Origin: Bordetella genomosp. 1
GTDB lineage: Bacteria > Pseudomonadota > Gammaproteobacteria > Burkholderiales > Burkholderiaceae_B
DNA: 64,000 bases
Assembly (NCBI RefSeq): GCF_002261335.1
Contig: NZ_NEVL01000007.1
Coordinates: forward strand, 186,001 to 250,000
Direction: 5' to 3'
The position numbers and the translations under genes are program-made. Positions 56,559 through 64,000 of the stretch are shown one piece after another. Position 1 is the stretch's first letter. The number at the start of each line of letters is the position of its first letter. Below the pieces are notes generated by a model. It was not told the origin of the DNA, did no database searches, and saw nothing but the letters and a program-made list of their open reading frames with translations.

Positions 56559-57671
56559 ATGAACCGGATCGCCCGGTACGTCTGTGCATGGATCGCAGGC
56601 GCCCTCGCCCCCCTCGCCATCGCCCAACCGGCCGGCGCACTCGGCGACGACTTCATCTTCCGCATCCGCTCGGGCGATACCCTGATCGCGCTTGCGGCGG
56701 CCTACACGGGTTCGGAGGCGAACTGGAGCCGGCTGCAGTCGCACAATGCCATCTCCAATCCGTATGCGCTGCCGGTCGGCATGGAGCTGCACATCCCGCT
56801 GTCCATGATTCCGATGGTGACCAGCGCCGCGCAGGTCGTGCACGTCGCTGGCAGCGCCAGCATGGCGACCGCGTCGCTGCGCGCCGGCATGACGGTGCCC
56901 GAAGGCGGCACCATCACCACCGCCCCCGACGGCTTCGTGACACTGCGCCTGTCGGACGCCACCGAAGTGACGATCCCGCCCTCAACCTCGATCACGCTCG
57001 AACGCGTGCGGCAGTTTGCACGCGTGCCGCTCACGGATTCGGTCATGCGCGTGAACGCCGGCAGCGTCGAATCGCGCGTGGCGCCGGCGGGTCAGGGCGT
57101 GGGCCGCTTCGAGATCCGCACGCCGGTGGCGGTCACGGGCGTGCGCGGCACGCGCTTTCGCGTCGACAGCTCGGCGCAGGGCGCGAGCCAGACCGTGCTC
57201 GAGGGCAGCGTGCGCCTGCAGCCGCACGCCCCCGACACGGCCGCGGCCCCGGCCACGACGACCAGGCCGATCAACGTGCAGGCCGGCCAGGGGGCGCAGG
57301 TGCGCGCCGACGGCTCGTTTGCCGGCGTGCGTGCGCTGCTGCCGGCGCCGACCCTGGGCGAGCCCACGCGCGGCGGCGCCGCCAGCGTCGAGGTCGTGCC
57401 GGTGCCGGGCGCGGTCGCCTATCGGGTGCGCGTGTCGCGCGATGCGCAAGGCATGCTGCTGGTCTCCGAACAACGCGCGCCGGGCCCGGTGCTGCGCTTT
57501 ACGGCGCCGGGCGCCGGCACCTATCATGTCGGCGTCAGCGCCATCGACGCGGAGGGCCTGGCAGGCTTCGAGACGCGCCGTCCGTTCGAAGGCGCCAATG
57601 CGCTGGTCTCGGCCGGCGGCCTGCCGGTCCAGAGCGGCACCGGTGGCATCATCATCCTGAGCGACTACTGA
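56559..57671 (+). CDS. Secreted LysM-FecR domain protein
   Basis: 370 residues. A signal peptide (MNRIARYVCAWIAGALAPLA) leads to a LysM domain (about 35-85: FRIRSGDTLIALAAAYTG, NPYALPVGMELHIP), which binds glycan chains, and a FecR domain (about 100-260: VPEGGTITTAPDGFVTLRLS, VAVTGVRGTRFRVDS). A fibronectin-like C-terminal part follows. AAGGAG seven bases before ATG 56559 sets the start. It is probably periplasmic and could report cell-wall state to the histidine kinase 16 bases downstream. No FecI sigma factor or TonB receptor is nearby. Confidence 0.85.
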   Translation: MNRIARYVCAWIAGALAPLAIAQPAGALGDDFIFRIRSGDTLIALAAAYTGSEANWSRLQSHNAISNPYALPVGMELHIPLSMIPMVTSAAQVVHVAGSASMATASLRAGMTVPEGGTITTAPDGFVTLRLSDATEVTIPPSTSITLERVRQFARVPLTDSVMRVNAGSVESRVAPAGQGVGRFEIRTPVAVTGVRGTRFRVDSSAQGASQTVLEGSVRLQPHAPDTAAAPATTTRPINVQAGQGAQVRADGSFAGVRALLPAPTLGEPTRGGAASVEVVPVPGAVAYRVRVSRDAQGMLLVSEQRAPGPVLRFTAPGAGTYHVGVSAIDAEGLAGFETRRPFEGANALVSAGGLPVQSGTGGIIILSDY

Positions 57672-57687
57672 GCCTGCCCATCGCATC

Positions 57688-60021
57688 GTGCCCCCTGTCC
57701 TGCCCCATGATCGCCGGCAACTGACGCAACGCTCCAGCATCGCGCTCACCTGCCTGCTGGTGGCGTTCGCCGCGCTGATGGGCGCGCTGGCAGGACTCGG
57801 GCGCATCGACCAGACCCTGTACGACCGCGCCATCTCGCTCATCAGCCGGCCCGCGCCCACCGACCTGGTGCTCGTCACGGTCGACGACGAAAGCATCGCG
57901 GCGCTCGGGCGCTGGCCCTGGACCCGCCGTACGCATGCCGCCCTGCTCGACCAGCTGCGCGAGGCGCGCGCGGTCGGGCTGGACCTGATCTTTTCCGAGG
58001 CCGACAGCAACGACCCGCAGGCCGACGCCGTCCTGGCCGATGCCATCCGGCGCCACGGGCATGTGGTGCTGCCCATCGTGCTCGACGACCTCGCGCGCGC
58101 GCAGACCTATCAACCGCCCATCCCCACGCTCGCCAACGCGGCGGCCGGCCTGGGCTTCATCAACATTCCGCTCGATCCCGACGGCGTGGTGCGCGAGACC
58201 GCGTGGAATCGCAAGGTGGGCGGCGTGCCCGTGCCGCACTTCGTGCTGTCGCTCATGGCGACGGGCGGCGAAGCCGCCGCGGCGCGCGCCTTCGGCCAGC
58301 GTTTCGGCGCGGAAGACCAGTCGCTGATTCCGTTCGCCGGGCCCCCGGGCCATCTGCGCACCGTGTCGTATCTGAGCGTTCTGCAGGGCCAGGTGCCGCC
58401 CGAATGGTTTCGCGACAAGTATGTGCTGGTGGGGGCCTGGGCCACGGGTCTGAGCGATGCCTTCCCCACGCCGGTCTCGCATCGCGCCAGCGGCATGGCC
58501 GGGGTCGAGATCCTCGGCAATCTGCTGCAGGCCGCGCGCCAGGAGATTTCGTTGCGCGCCGCAACCCCGTGGGAGAACGCGCTCGCCGCCGCCCTGCCGG
58601 TGCTGCTGCTGTGCCTGGTGCTGCGCCACGCATCGCCCAAGACCTCGCTGCTGCTGACCGTGTTGCTGCCGTGGATCATCCTCCCGGGCGCGTTGCTGAT
58701 GCTGCGCTACGGCGGCATCTGGTTTCCGCCCGCCGCGGCGCTCCTGGGCGTGGCGATCTGCTATCCGATCTGGAGCTGGCGCAGCCAGGAGACGGTGCTG
58801 CGCTACATGGACACCGAGCTGCGCCGCTTGCGGCGTGACTATGCGCCGGTGCTGAACCTGCCACGCCAGCCCTCGCTGCTGGGCCAGCGCTCACTCGAAG
58901 ACCGGCTGGGCCAGCTGCGCGACGCGCTGGCGCTGGTGCGCAACCTGCGGCGCTTCCTCACCGACGGGCTCGAGGGCATGCCCGACCCGACGCTGGTGTT
59001 CGACGTGACGCAGCGCCTGCAATTCCGCAACCGCGCGGCCGTGACCTTCTTCCGCAGGCTCAGCGCACGTTCGCCGCACGTGGGACAGCAGGCGGCGGAC
59101 CTGCTGGCGCGGGCCGTGCCCGGCGATGCCTCACGCGCGCAGATCCGGCTGGCGATGGACCGGGCCGCCGAGTCCGATGCGCGCGCGGGCTGGAGCGCGG
59201 AGGTCGAGGTACGGGACGGCGCGGCGCGCGACCTGATCGTGAAGTGCGCCCCCATCCACAACACCGACGGCCAGTTCGTGGGGACCATACTCACGCTCAG
59301 CGACATCACGACGATCCGGCAGGCGGAGCGGCACCGCGAGGAAACGCTGCGCTTCATTTCGCACGACATGCGGGCGCCGCAGAACTCGATCCTCGCGCTG
59401 ATCGACATGCGCGCGCGCGAACTCGACGCGCCCGACGAAACGCTGACGCGCATCGCCCAGCTCTCGCATCGCACCTTGCACCTGGTCGATGGCTTCGTGC
59501 AGCTCACGCGCGCGGAGTCGGTGAAGATGGCCGTGGTGCCTTTCGATCTGGCGGAGCTGCTGCGCGAAGTGGCCGACGACTTCTGGGCGGCCGCGCGTGC
59601 GCGCGAGATCACCGTGACGCTGACCGAGCCGCTGCCCGCCGCCGACGTGGCGGGCGATCAGGCGCTGTTGCGCCGCGCGTTGGGCAACCTGCTCGACAAC
59701 GCCATCAAGTACAGCCCCTTGGGTAGCAACGTGACCTGCAGCGTCGCGGCACAAGGCACGACGTGGGTGGTGTCGATACACGACGAAGGGCCCGGCATCG
59801 CCGCCGCCGATCTGCCGACCGTGTTCCAGCCGTTCACGCGCGTGGGCGCGGCGGAACGCGCCGACGCGGGCGGCGCGGGCCTGGGCCTGGCGTTCGTGCG
59901 GGCCGTGGCCGAACGCCATCACGGCAGCGCCGACGTCATCAGCATGCCCGGCCGCGGCTCGACCTTTCTGTTGCGCCTGCCGCGCGCGATCCAGACGGCC
60001 GAACCCCGCGAGACGCCCTAG
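57688..60021 (+). CDS. CHASE2-PAS sensor histidine kinase
   Basis: 777 residues. An N-terminal helix is followed by a periplasmic CHASE2 domain (about 45-290: VLVTVDDESIAALGRWPWTR, VLVGAWATGLSD), three further helices (about 300-370), a PAS-like domain (435-545), HisKA with His559 (RFISHDMRAPQNSIL) and HATPase_c (NLLDNAIKYSP, DEGPGIAAADL, GAGLGLAFV). It starts at GTG without a clear ribosome site, suggesting coupling to the LysM-FecR gene. Its stop shares CTAG with the facing pseudokinase gene. The likely target is the OmpR-type regulator two genes upstream. Confidence 0.92.
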   Translation: MPPVLPHDRRQLTQRSSIALTCLLVAFAALMGALAGLGRIDQTLYDRAISLISRPAPTDLVLVTVDDESIAALGRWPWTRRTHAALLDQLREARAVGLDLIFSEADSNDPQADAVLADAIRRHGHVVLPIVLDDLARAQTYQPPIPTLANAAAGLGFINIPLDPDGVVRETAWNRKVGGVPVPHFVLSLMATGGEAAAARAFGQRFGAEDQSLIPFAGPPGHLRTVSYLSVLQGQVPPEWFRDKYVLVGAWATGLSDAFPTPVSHRASGMAGVEILGNLLQAARQEISLRAATPWENALAAALPVLLLCLVLRHASPKTSLLLTVLLPWIILPGALLMLRYGGIWFPPAAALLGVAICYPIWSWRSQETVLRYMDTELRRLRRDYAPVLNLPRQPSLLGQRSLEDRLGQLRDALALVRNLRRFLTDGLEGMPDPTLVFDVTQRLQFRNRAAVTFFRRLSARSPHVGQQAADLLARAVPGDASRAQIRLAMDRAAESDARAGWSAEVEVRDGAARDLIVKCAPIHNTDGQFVGTILTLSDITTIRQAERHREETLRFISHDMRAPQNSILALIDMRARELDAPDETLTRIAQLSHRTLHLVDGFVQLTRAESVKMAVVPFDLAELLREVADDFWAAARAREITVTLTEPLPAADVAGDQALLRRALGNLLDNAIKYSPLGSNVTCSVAAQGTTWVVSIHDEGPGIAAADLPTVFQPFTRVGAAERADAGGAGLGLAFVRAVAERHHGSADVISMPGRGSTFLLRLPRAIQTAEPRETP

Positions 60022-61346
60022 CGGAACGTGTGGGTGATGGTGGTGGTGCGGCCCGGCTTGACCTCGATCGTGGTCTGGTAGGGCGGCAGCTCGGCATTGC
60101 GCACGGTGACGCTGTATTTGCCGGGCAACAGGCGCAGCTCTTTGAGCGGCGGACTGATGCCGCGCTTGGCGCCGTTGATCCAGATCTCGCCCCATGGCAT
60201 CACGTTGATGCGCACCAGCACGCGCGCGGGCGCGGGCTCGTTGGCGGGTGCCGCGGTTTCGCCCGGCGTCTCGGCCGGGGCGGCGTTCGGGCCGGTGCCT
60301 GTCTGCGGCCGTTCGCCGGTGTCTCCCGCCGTGGCCGCGCCGGGCGCCGCGGCGGTGCCGGCCGGATTCGTCGTGCCGTTGCCGGTGGCAGGCGGCGTGG
60401 CCGCGCTGCGGGTCTCGGGCTTCGCGGCGGCGCCATTCGCCGGCGTCGTGGCGGCCGGCAGGCCGCCGAGCGGCGGCGGCTCGGGCGGCAAGGCAGGCGG
60501 CGACACGGCCGGGCCGGCCTGCTGGCCCGCCGAGCCGATCGGCGGGACCATGGATTCGGAAGCGGTAATCACGCCCTTGGGCACGGCTGCGAGCCGGTTC
60601 CACCAATAAAAGCCGACACCGGCGGCGATGGCGATCAGCAACAGCACGAACAGCACCGCGCCGACCGAGGGCCGCGGCTGCTGGGGCTGGACCTGCTCGG
60701 CCCGCGGCGCGTCCACGCTGACCGAAATGGGCGCGATGGTGGCGAGCTCGGTGTCGTCCTGCACGGGGGCGAACGCGAGCAGCGCGGCCAGCGCCTCGAT
60801 GCTTTGGGGCCGGTCGGCGGGACGCACGGCCAGGCCGGCATCGATGGCGGCCAGAAACTCGCGGTCGTAGCGCGGCAGCTCGCGCTCGGCGAGCGGCACG
60901 TAGGTGTCGTTCACGACACGCTCGGGCGCCGGCGGCGGCACGCTGCCGGTGACGAGCGAATGCGCCATCGCACAGAGCGAATAGATGTCGCTCCAGGGGC
61001 CGCGCGGCCAGTCCGGCGTCTGGGCGTAGAACTCGAAGGGCGCGAAACCGGGCGTGGGCGCGGGCAGGTGCCCGTCGTGCTGGCGCGGCTGGGCCTGCGC
61101 GGCCAGCAGGTGGGCCCGGCCGTTTTCATCCAGGCCGACCGAATGGGTGCTGATGTCGGCGCAGATCCGGCCGCGTTCGTGGATGGAAGACAGGGGCGCG
61201 AGCAGCTCCGCCAGCACGCGCTTGATGCGCGATTGGGGAACGCCACCGCCGATCGTGGCCGCGATGGCGGACAACGGGCGGTGGGCCAGGGGGGCGGCGC
61301 CGTCGAACGGGCCGCGCGGAGTCGAGGAGCCGGCGGGAAAGGACAT
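60018..61346 (-). CDS. Membrane pseudokinase with PEGA domain
   Basis: About 442 residues. Residues 35-200 match the C-lobe of Ser/Thr kinases: helix E, a catalytic loop HERGRICADISTHSVGL, APFEFY for the APE motif and WSDIYSLCAMAHSLVTG. The N-lobe with Gly loop and Lys is missing; HRD is CAD, the loop Lys and Asn are Ser, and DFG is absent, so it should be inactive. A membrane helix (VLFVLLLIAIAAGVGFYWW), a Pro/Ala/Thr-rich linker and a periplasmic PEGA domain (LVRINVMPWGEIWINGAKRG) follow. The start at MSFPAG is the best of several. Confidence 0.75.
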   Translation of the reverse strand: MSFPAGSSTPRGPFDGAAPLAHRPLSAIAATIGGGVPQSRIKRVLAELLAPLSSIHERGRICADISTHSVGLDENGRAHLLAAQAQPRQHDGHLPAPTPGFAPFEFYAQTPDWPRGPWSDIYSLCAMAHSLVTGSVPPPAPERVVNDTYVPLAERELPRYDREFLAAIDAGLAVRPADRPQSIEALAALLAFAPVQDDTELATIAPISVSVDAPRAEQVQPQQPRPSVGAVLFVLLLIAIAAGVGFYWWNRLAAVPKGVITASESMVPPIGSAGQQAGPAVSPPALPPEPPPLGGLPAATTPANGAAAKPETRSAATPPATGNGTTNPAGTAAAPGAATAGDTGERPQTGTGPNAAPAETPGETAAPANEPAPARVLVRINVMPWGEIWINGAKRGISPPLKELRLLPGKYSVTVRNAELPPYQTTIEVKPGRTTTITHTFR

Positions 61347-61571
61347 ATCACTCAGTACGCGCCGCCGGGCCCCGTCGGGATCCTGCCTCGGCGGATCCGA
61401 CACGGCACCACGGCGCATCAGCACGAAAAACAATCGGAATCGCCAGGGCGGCCCAGGTAAAACCGTACACCAGGAAGCCCGCCTTGACGATATCATTTGC
61501 ACCGCCGGTAGCCTCGTTGCGACATCCCGGCGGCGCAAGCATAAACCACAGCCACAGGATTGCCCGTCACC

Positions 61572-61982
61572 ATGTCTGTAAAGACCCTCCCAACCGTTGC
61601 CGCACGCTGCCTTTCCCCGCTGCTTTTCGCCGCCCTGGCGGGCTGCGCCGTGACCCGTGGCGAGGCGCCCGAAGCGCCGGCCACCACCGAAGCGGTGGCC
61701 GCCGTGGAACAGGCCCGCGAGAGCTACGCCGCCGGACGCTACGGCGAGGTCATCCGCCTGGTCGCCACCTCCGACGACATCGCGCTGGCCCCGCGCGCAC
61801 TGCGCGTCGAGGCCTTCAAGCTGCAGGCGTTCAGCTATTGCGTGAGCAACTATCGCCAGCTCTGCGAGGACGCCTTCGTGCGCATCCTGGCGCTGCAACC
61901 GGACTTCGCGCTGGCGCCCAACGAGGCCGGCCACCCCAACTGGGGCCCGGTGTTCCGCACCGCCCAGCAGCGCGTGCGCTGA
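61572..61982 (+). CDS. Small lipoprotein, TssQ-like
   Basis: 136 residues. A lipoprotein signal ends in LFAALAGCAVTRG; the mature part is helical and TPR-like (AVAAVEQARESYAAGRYGEV, FKLQAFSYCVSN) and ends HPNWGPVFRTAQQRVR. The pattern recalls the TssQ family of type VI secretion-associated lipoproteins, from memory and unchecked; no type VI gene is in the window. It diverges from the pseudokinase gene across 225 bases and converges on rpoC. Confidence 0.7.
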   Translation: MSVKTLPTVAARCLSPLLFAALAGCAVTRGEAPEAPATTEAVAAVEQARESYAAGRYGEVIRLVATSDDIALAPRALRVEAFKLQAFSYCVSNYRQLCEDAFVRILALQPDFALAPNEAGHPNWGPVFRTAQQRVR

Positions 61983-62035
61983 CACCGCTCCCCGGCCCGG
62001 CCGCGAGCGGCGAGCCAAGCTTACTTGACGCACAA

Positions 62036-62077
62036 AAGAAAACGCCGGCATCGCTGCCGGCGTTTTCTTTTTGGGGC
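62036..62077. terminator. Bidirectional terminator after rpoC
   Basis: AACGCCGGC and GCCGGCGTT pair around ATCGCT, with A-rich sequence on one side and TTTTCTTTTT on the other. It closes rpoBC and the facing lipoprotein gene. Confidence 0.92.
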
Positions 62078-62110
62078 GGGCACGAAGCCCGCCCCGAGGG
62101 GCGATGACGA

Positions 62111-64000
62111 TTACTCGTTCGAACCTTCGGCGTCGGCCTGGGGCGCGTCGCCTTCCGGCTCGGAACCCACCGTGACCGGTGCGTCTTCGAACGGGTTGGC
62201 GAGCTGACGAGCGGCTTCGCGCTCGGCGGCTTCCAGCGCTTCCTTGTCCTTGCGGGCAAGGTGATACGCCAGACCGGTACCTGCCGGGATCAGACGACCC
62301 ACGATCACGTTTTCCTTCAGACCGCGCAGATCATCACGCTTGCCCATGATCGCCGCTTCGGTCAGCACGCGGGTCGTTTCCTGGAACGACGCCGCGGAGA
62401 TGAACGAATCGGTCGACAGCGAGGCCTTCGTGATACCGAGCAGCACGTTATCGTAGATGGCCGGACGCTTGTTCTCGGCGAGAACGCGATCGTTCTCGTT
62501 GAGCAGCTCCGAACGCTCGACCTGCTCGCCGGGGATGAACTCGGCGTCGCCCGGATCGGTGATGTTCACACGGCGCAGCATCTGACGAACAATCACTTCG
62601 ATGTGCTTGTCGTTGATCTTCACGCCCTGCAGACGGTACACGTCCTGGACTTCGTCGACGATGTAGGTCGCCAGTTTCTCGATACCCTGCAGGCGCAGGA
62701 TGTCGTGCGGGTCGGCCGGGCCGTCGACGATCATTTCGCCCTTGTTCACCACCTGGCCGTCGTGCACCAGAACCTGCTTTTCCTTCGGAATCAGGAACTC
62801 GTGGCTCACGCCTTCGAGGTCGGTGATCACCAGACGCTGCTTGCCCTTGGTGTCCTTGCCGAACGAGACCGTGCCAGTGACTTCGGCGAGCATGCCGGCA
62901 TCCTTGGGCGAACGGGCTTCAAACAGCTCGGCCACGCGCGGCAGACCGCCGGTAATGTCGCGGGTCTTCTGCGATTCCTGCGGAATACGCGCCAGCACTT
63001 CACCCACGGCCACTTGCTGCGAGTCACGCACGGTGATCAGCGCGCCCACCGGGAACGAGATGTTCACGGCGTGATCGGTGCCGGCGATGCGGACGTCGTC
63101 GCCCGCTTCGTTGACCAGCTTGATCTGCGGACGCATGACGACCTTGCCGCCGCGCGTCTTGGGCGTGATCACGACCAGCGTGGACAGGCCGGTGACTTCG
63201 TCGACCTGCTTGGCGACGGTGACGCCTTCTTCGATGTTCTCGAAGCGCACGGCACCGGCGTATTCCGACACGATCGGACGGGTCAGCGGATCCCACGTGG
63301 CCAGACGGGTACCGGCCTTGACGGCTTCGCCGTCGCCGACCAGCACGGTCGCGCCGTACGGGATCTTGTGACGTTCGCGCTCACGACCGTTGTCGTCGAA
63401 GATCGCGAGTTCGCCCGAACGCGAGATCGCCACGCGCTCGCCCTTGGCGTTGGTCACGTAACGCATCGTGCTCGTGAAGCCGACCGTACCGTTGGACTTG
63501 GTTTCCACGGCGCTGGCCAGTGCCGAACGCGACGCCGCACCACCGATGTGGAACGTACGCATCGTCAGCTGCGTGCCCGGTTCACCGATCGACTGAGCGG
63601 CGATGACGCCGACGGCCTCACCGACGTTCACGTGCGAACCGCGGCCGAGGTCGCGGCCATAGCAGTGCGCGCACAGACCATGACGGGTTTCGCAGGTCAG
63701 CGGCGTGCGGACCTTCACTTCGTCGACGCCGATGCGATCGATCATGTCGACCAGATCTTCGTCGAGCAGCGAGCCGGCGGTGATCGCGGTTTCCTGCGTG
63801 TCGGGGTTGACGATGTCGATCGCAGCCACGCGGCCGAGGATACGGTCGCGCAGCGGTTCGATGACTTCACCACCTTCGACCAGCGCCTTCATCGAGTAGC
63901 CGTGCGAGGTGCCGCAATCGTCTTCGGTGATCACCAGATCCTGCGTCACGTCGACCAGACGACGGGTCAGGTAACCCGAGTTTGCCGTCTTCAGTGCCGT
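62111..64000 (-). CDS. rpoC: RNA polymerase beta' subunit, C-terminal part (right end cut)
   Basis: The frame is open to the window edge; 629 C-terminal residues are visible. They include the second zinc site (CGTSHGYSM, then [16 protein letters not shown]), the trigger-loop-side block [20 protein letters not shown], and the jaw and C-terminal regions ending in an acidic tail. It is the catalytic large subunit of RNA polymerase, last in the rplKAJL-rpoBC group. rpsL, often its neighbour, lies 8 kb away beyond the signalling block. Confidence 0.99.
   Translation of the reverse strand, partial: TALKTANSGYLTRRLVDVTQDLVITEDDCGTSHGYSMKALVEGGEVIEPLRDRILGRVAAIDIVNPDTQETAITAGSLLDEDLVDMIDRIGVDEVKVRTPLTCETRHGLCAHCYGRDLGRGSHVNVGEAVGVIAAQSIGEPGTQLTMRTFHIGGAASRSALASAVETKSNGTVGFTSTMRYVTNAKGERVAISRSGELAIFDDNGRERERHKIPYGATVLVGDGEAVKAGTRLATWDPLTRPIVSEYAGAVRFENIEEGVTVAKQVDEVTGLSTLVVITPKTRGGKVVMRPQIKLVNEAGDDVRIAGTDHAVNISFPVGALITVRDSQQVAVGEVLARIPQESQKTRDITGGLPRVAELFEARSPKDAGMLAEVTGTVSFGKDTKGKQRLVITDLEGVSHEFLIPKEKQVLVHDGQVVNKGEMIVDGPADPHDILRLQGIEKLATYIVDEVQDVYRLQGVKINDKHIEVIVRQMLRRVNITDPGDAEFIPGEQVERSELLNENDRVLAENKRPAIYDNVLLGITKASLSTDSFISAASFQETTRVLTEAAIMGKRDDLRGLKENVIVGRLIPAGTGLAYHLARKDKEALEAAEREAARQLANPFEDAPVTVGSEPEGDAPQADAEGSNE

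Overview
The window is GC-rich chromosomal DNA of a betaproteobacterium, most likely order Burkholderiales, family Alcaligenaceae (Bordetella/Achromobacter-like). The family call rests on remembered gene order (uvrA-MFS-ssb, aroK-aroB-dgt next to mrcA, engB-hemB, cutA-dsbD, then the alpha, spc, S10 and str ribosomal operons) and on protein character; no database search was run. No rRNA, tRNA, CRISPR array, insertion sequence or prophage was seen. Nearly all genes look intact; the two end genes (a histidine kinase at the left, rpoC at the right) are cut by the window edge. Layout: 1-8.2 kb is an accessory region. A large sensor kinase and a FixJ-type regulator face each other and sit beside a probable operon of an isochorismatase-fold hydrolase, a YtcJ-type amidohydrolase, a DoxX membrane protein and an XapX (DUF1427) protein. 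A TPR/winged-helix regulator paired with a beta-propeller protein follows. 8.2-33.4 kb is housekeeping: ssb, an MFS transporter, uvrA, a GST, an orphan LuxR regulator, dgt-aroB-aroK, mrcA, cyaY, lptM-lysA, the System II cytochrome c biogenesis genes resB-ccsB with a diheme cytochrome c, engB-hemB, an EamA transporter, cutA-dsbD and a HIT hydrolase. 33.5-54.0 kb, all on the minus strand, holds rplQ through rpsL, with tuf and fusA. It departs from the textbook arrangement in three places: a secreted coiled-coil protein and a strong terminator separate rpsQ from rplN, rpsJ is cut off from rplC by a terminator and a roughly 500-base leader/promoter region, and rpsL has a leader of about 480 bases. 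54.8-62.0 kb is the most unusual part. Between rpsL and rpoC, which are neighbours in many bacteria, lies a six-gene signalling block: an OmpR-type regulator with a degenerate receiver, a divergent canonical OmpR-type regulator, a secreted LysM-FecR protein, a CHASE2-PAS histidine kinase, a membrane pseudokinase with a PEGA domain, and a small lipoprotein resembling the TssQ family. The space between the two regulators carries GTCAA direct repeats in helical phase. The block is inferred to be one envelope-sensing circuit and is the best candidate here for an undescribed system. Small-scale signals include terminator hairpins, a repeated palindrome TTGCGCGCGCAACC confined to intergenic spots, three DnaA-box-like sites near the str promoter, and several very stable hairpins inside ribosomal operons.
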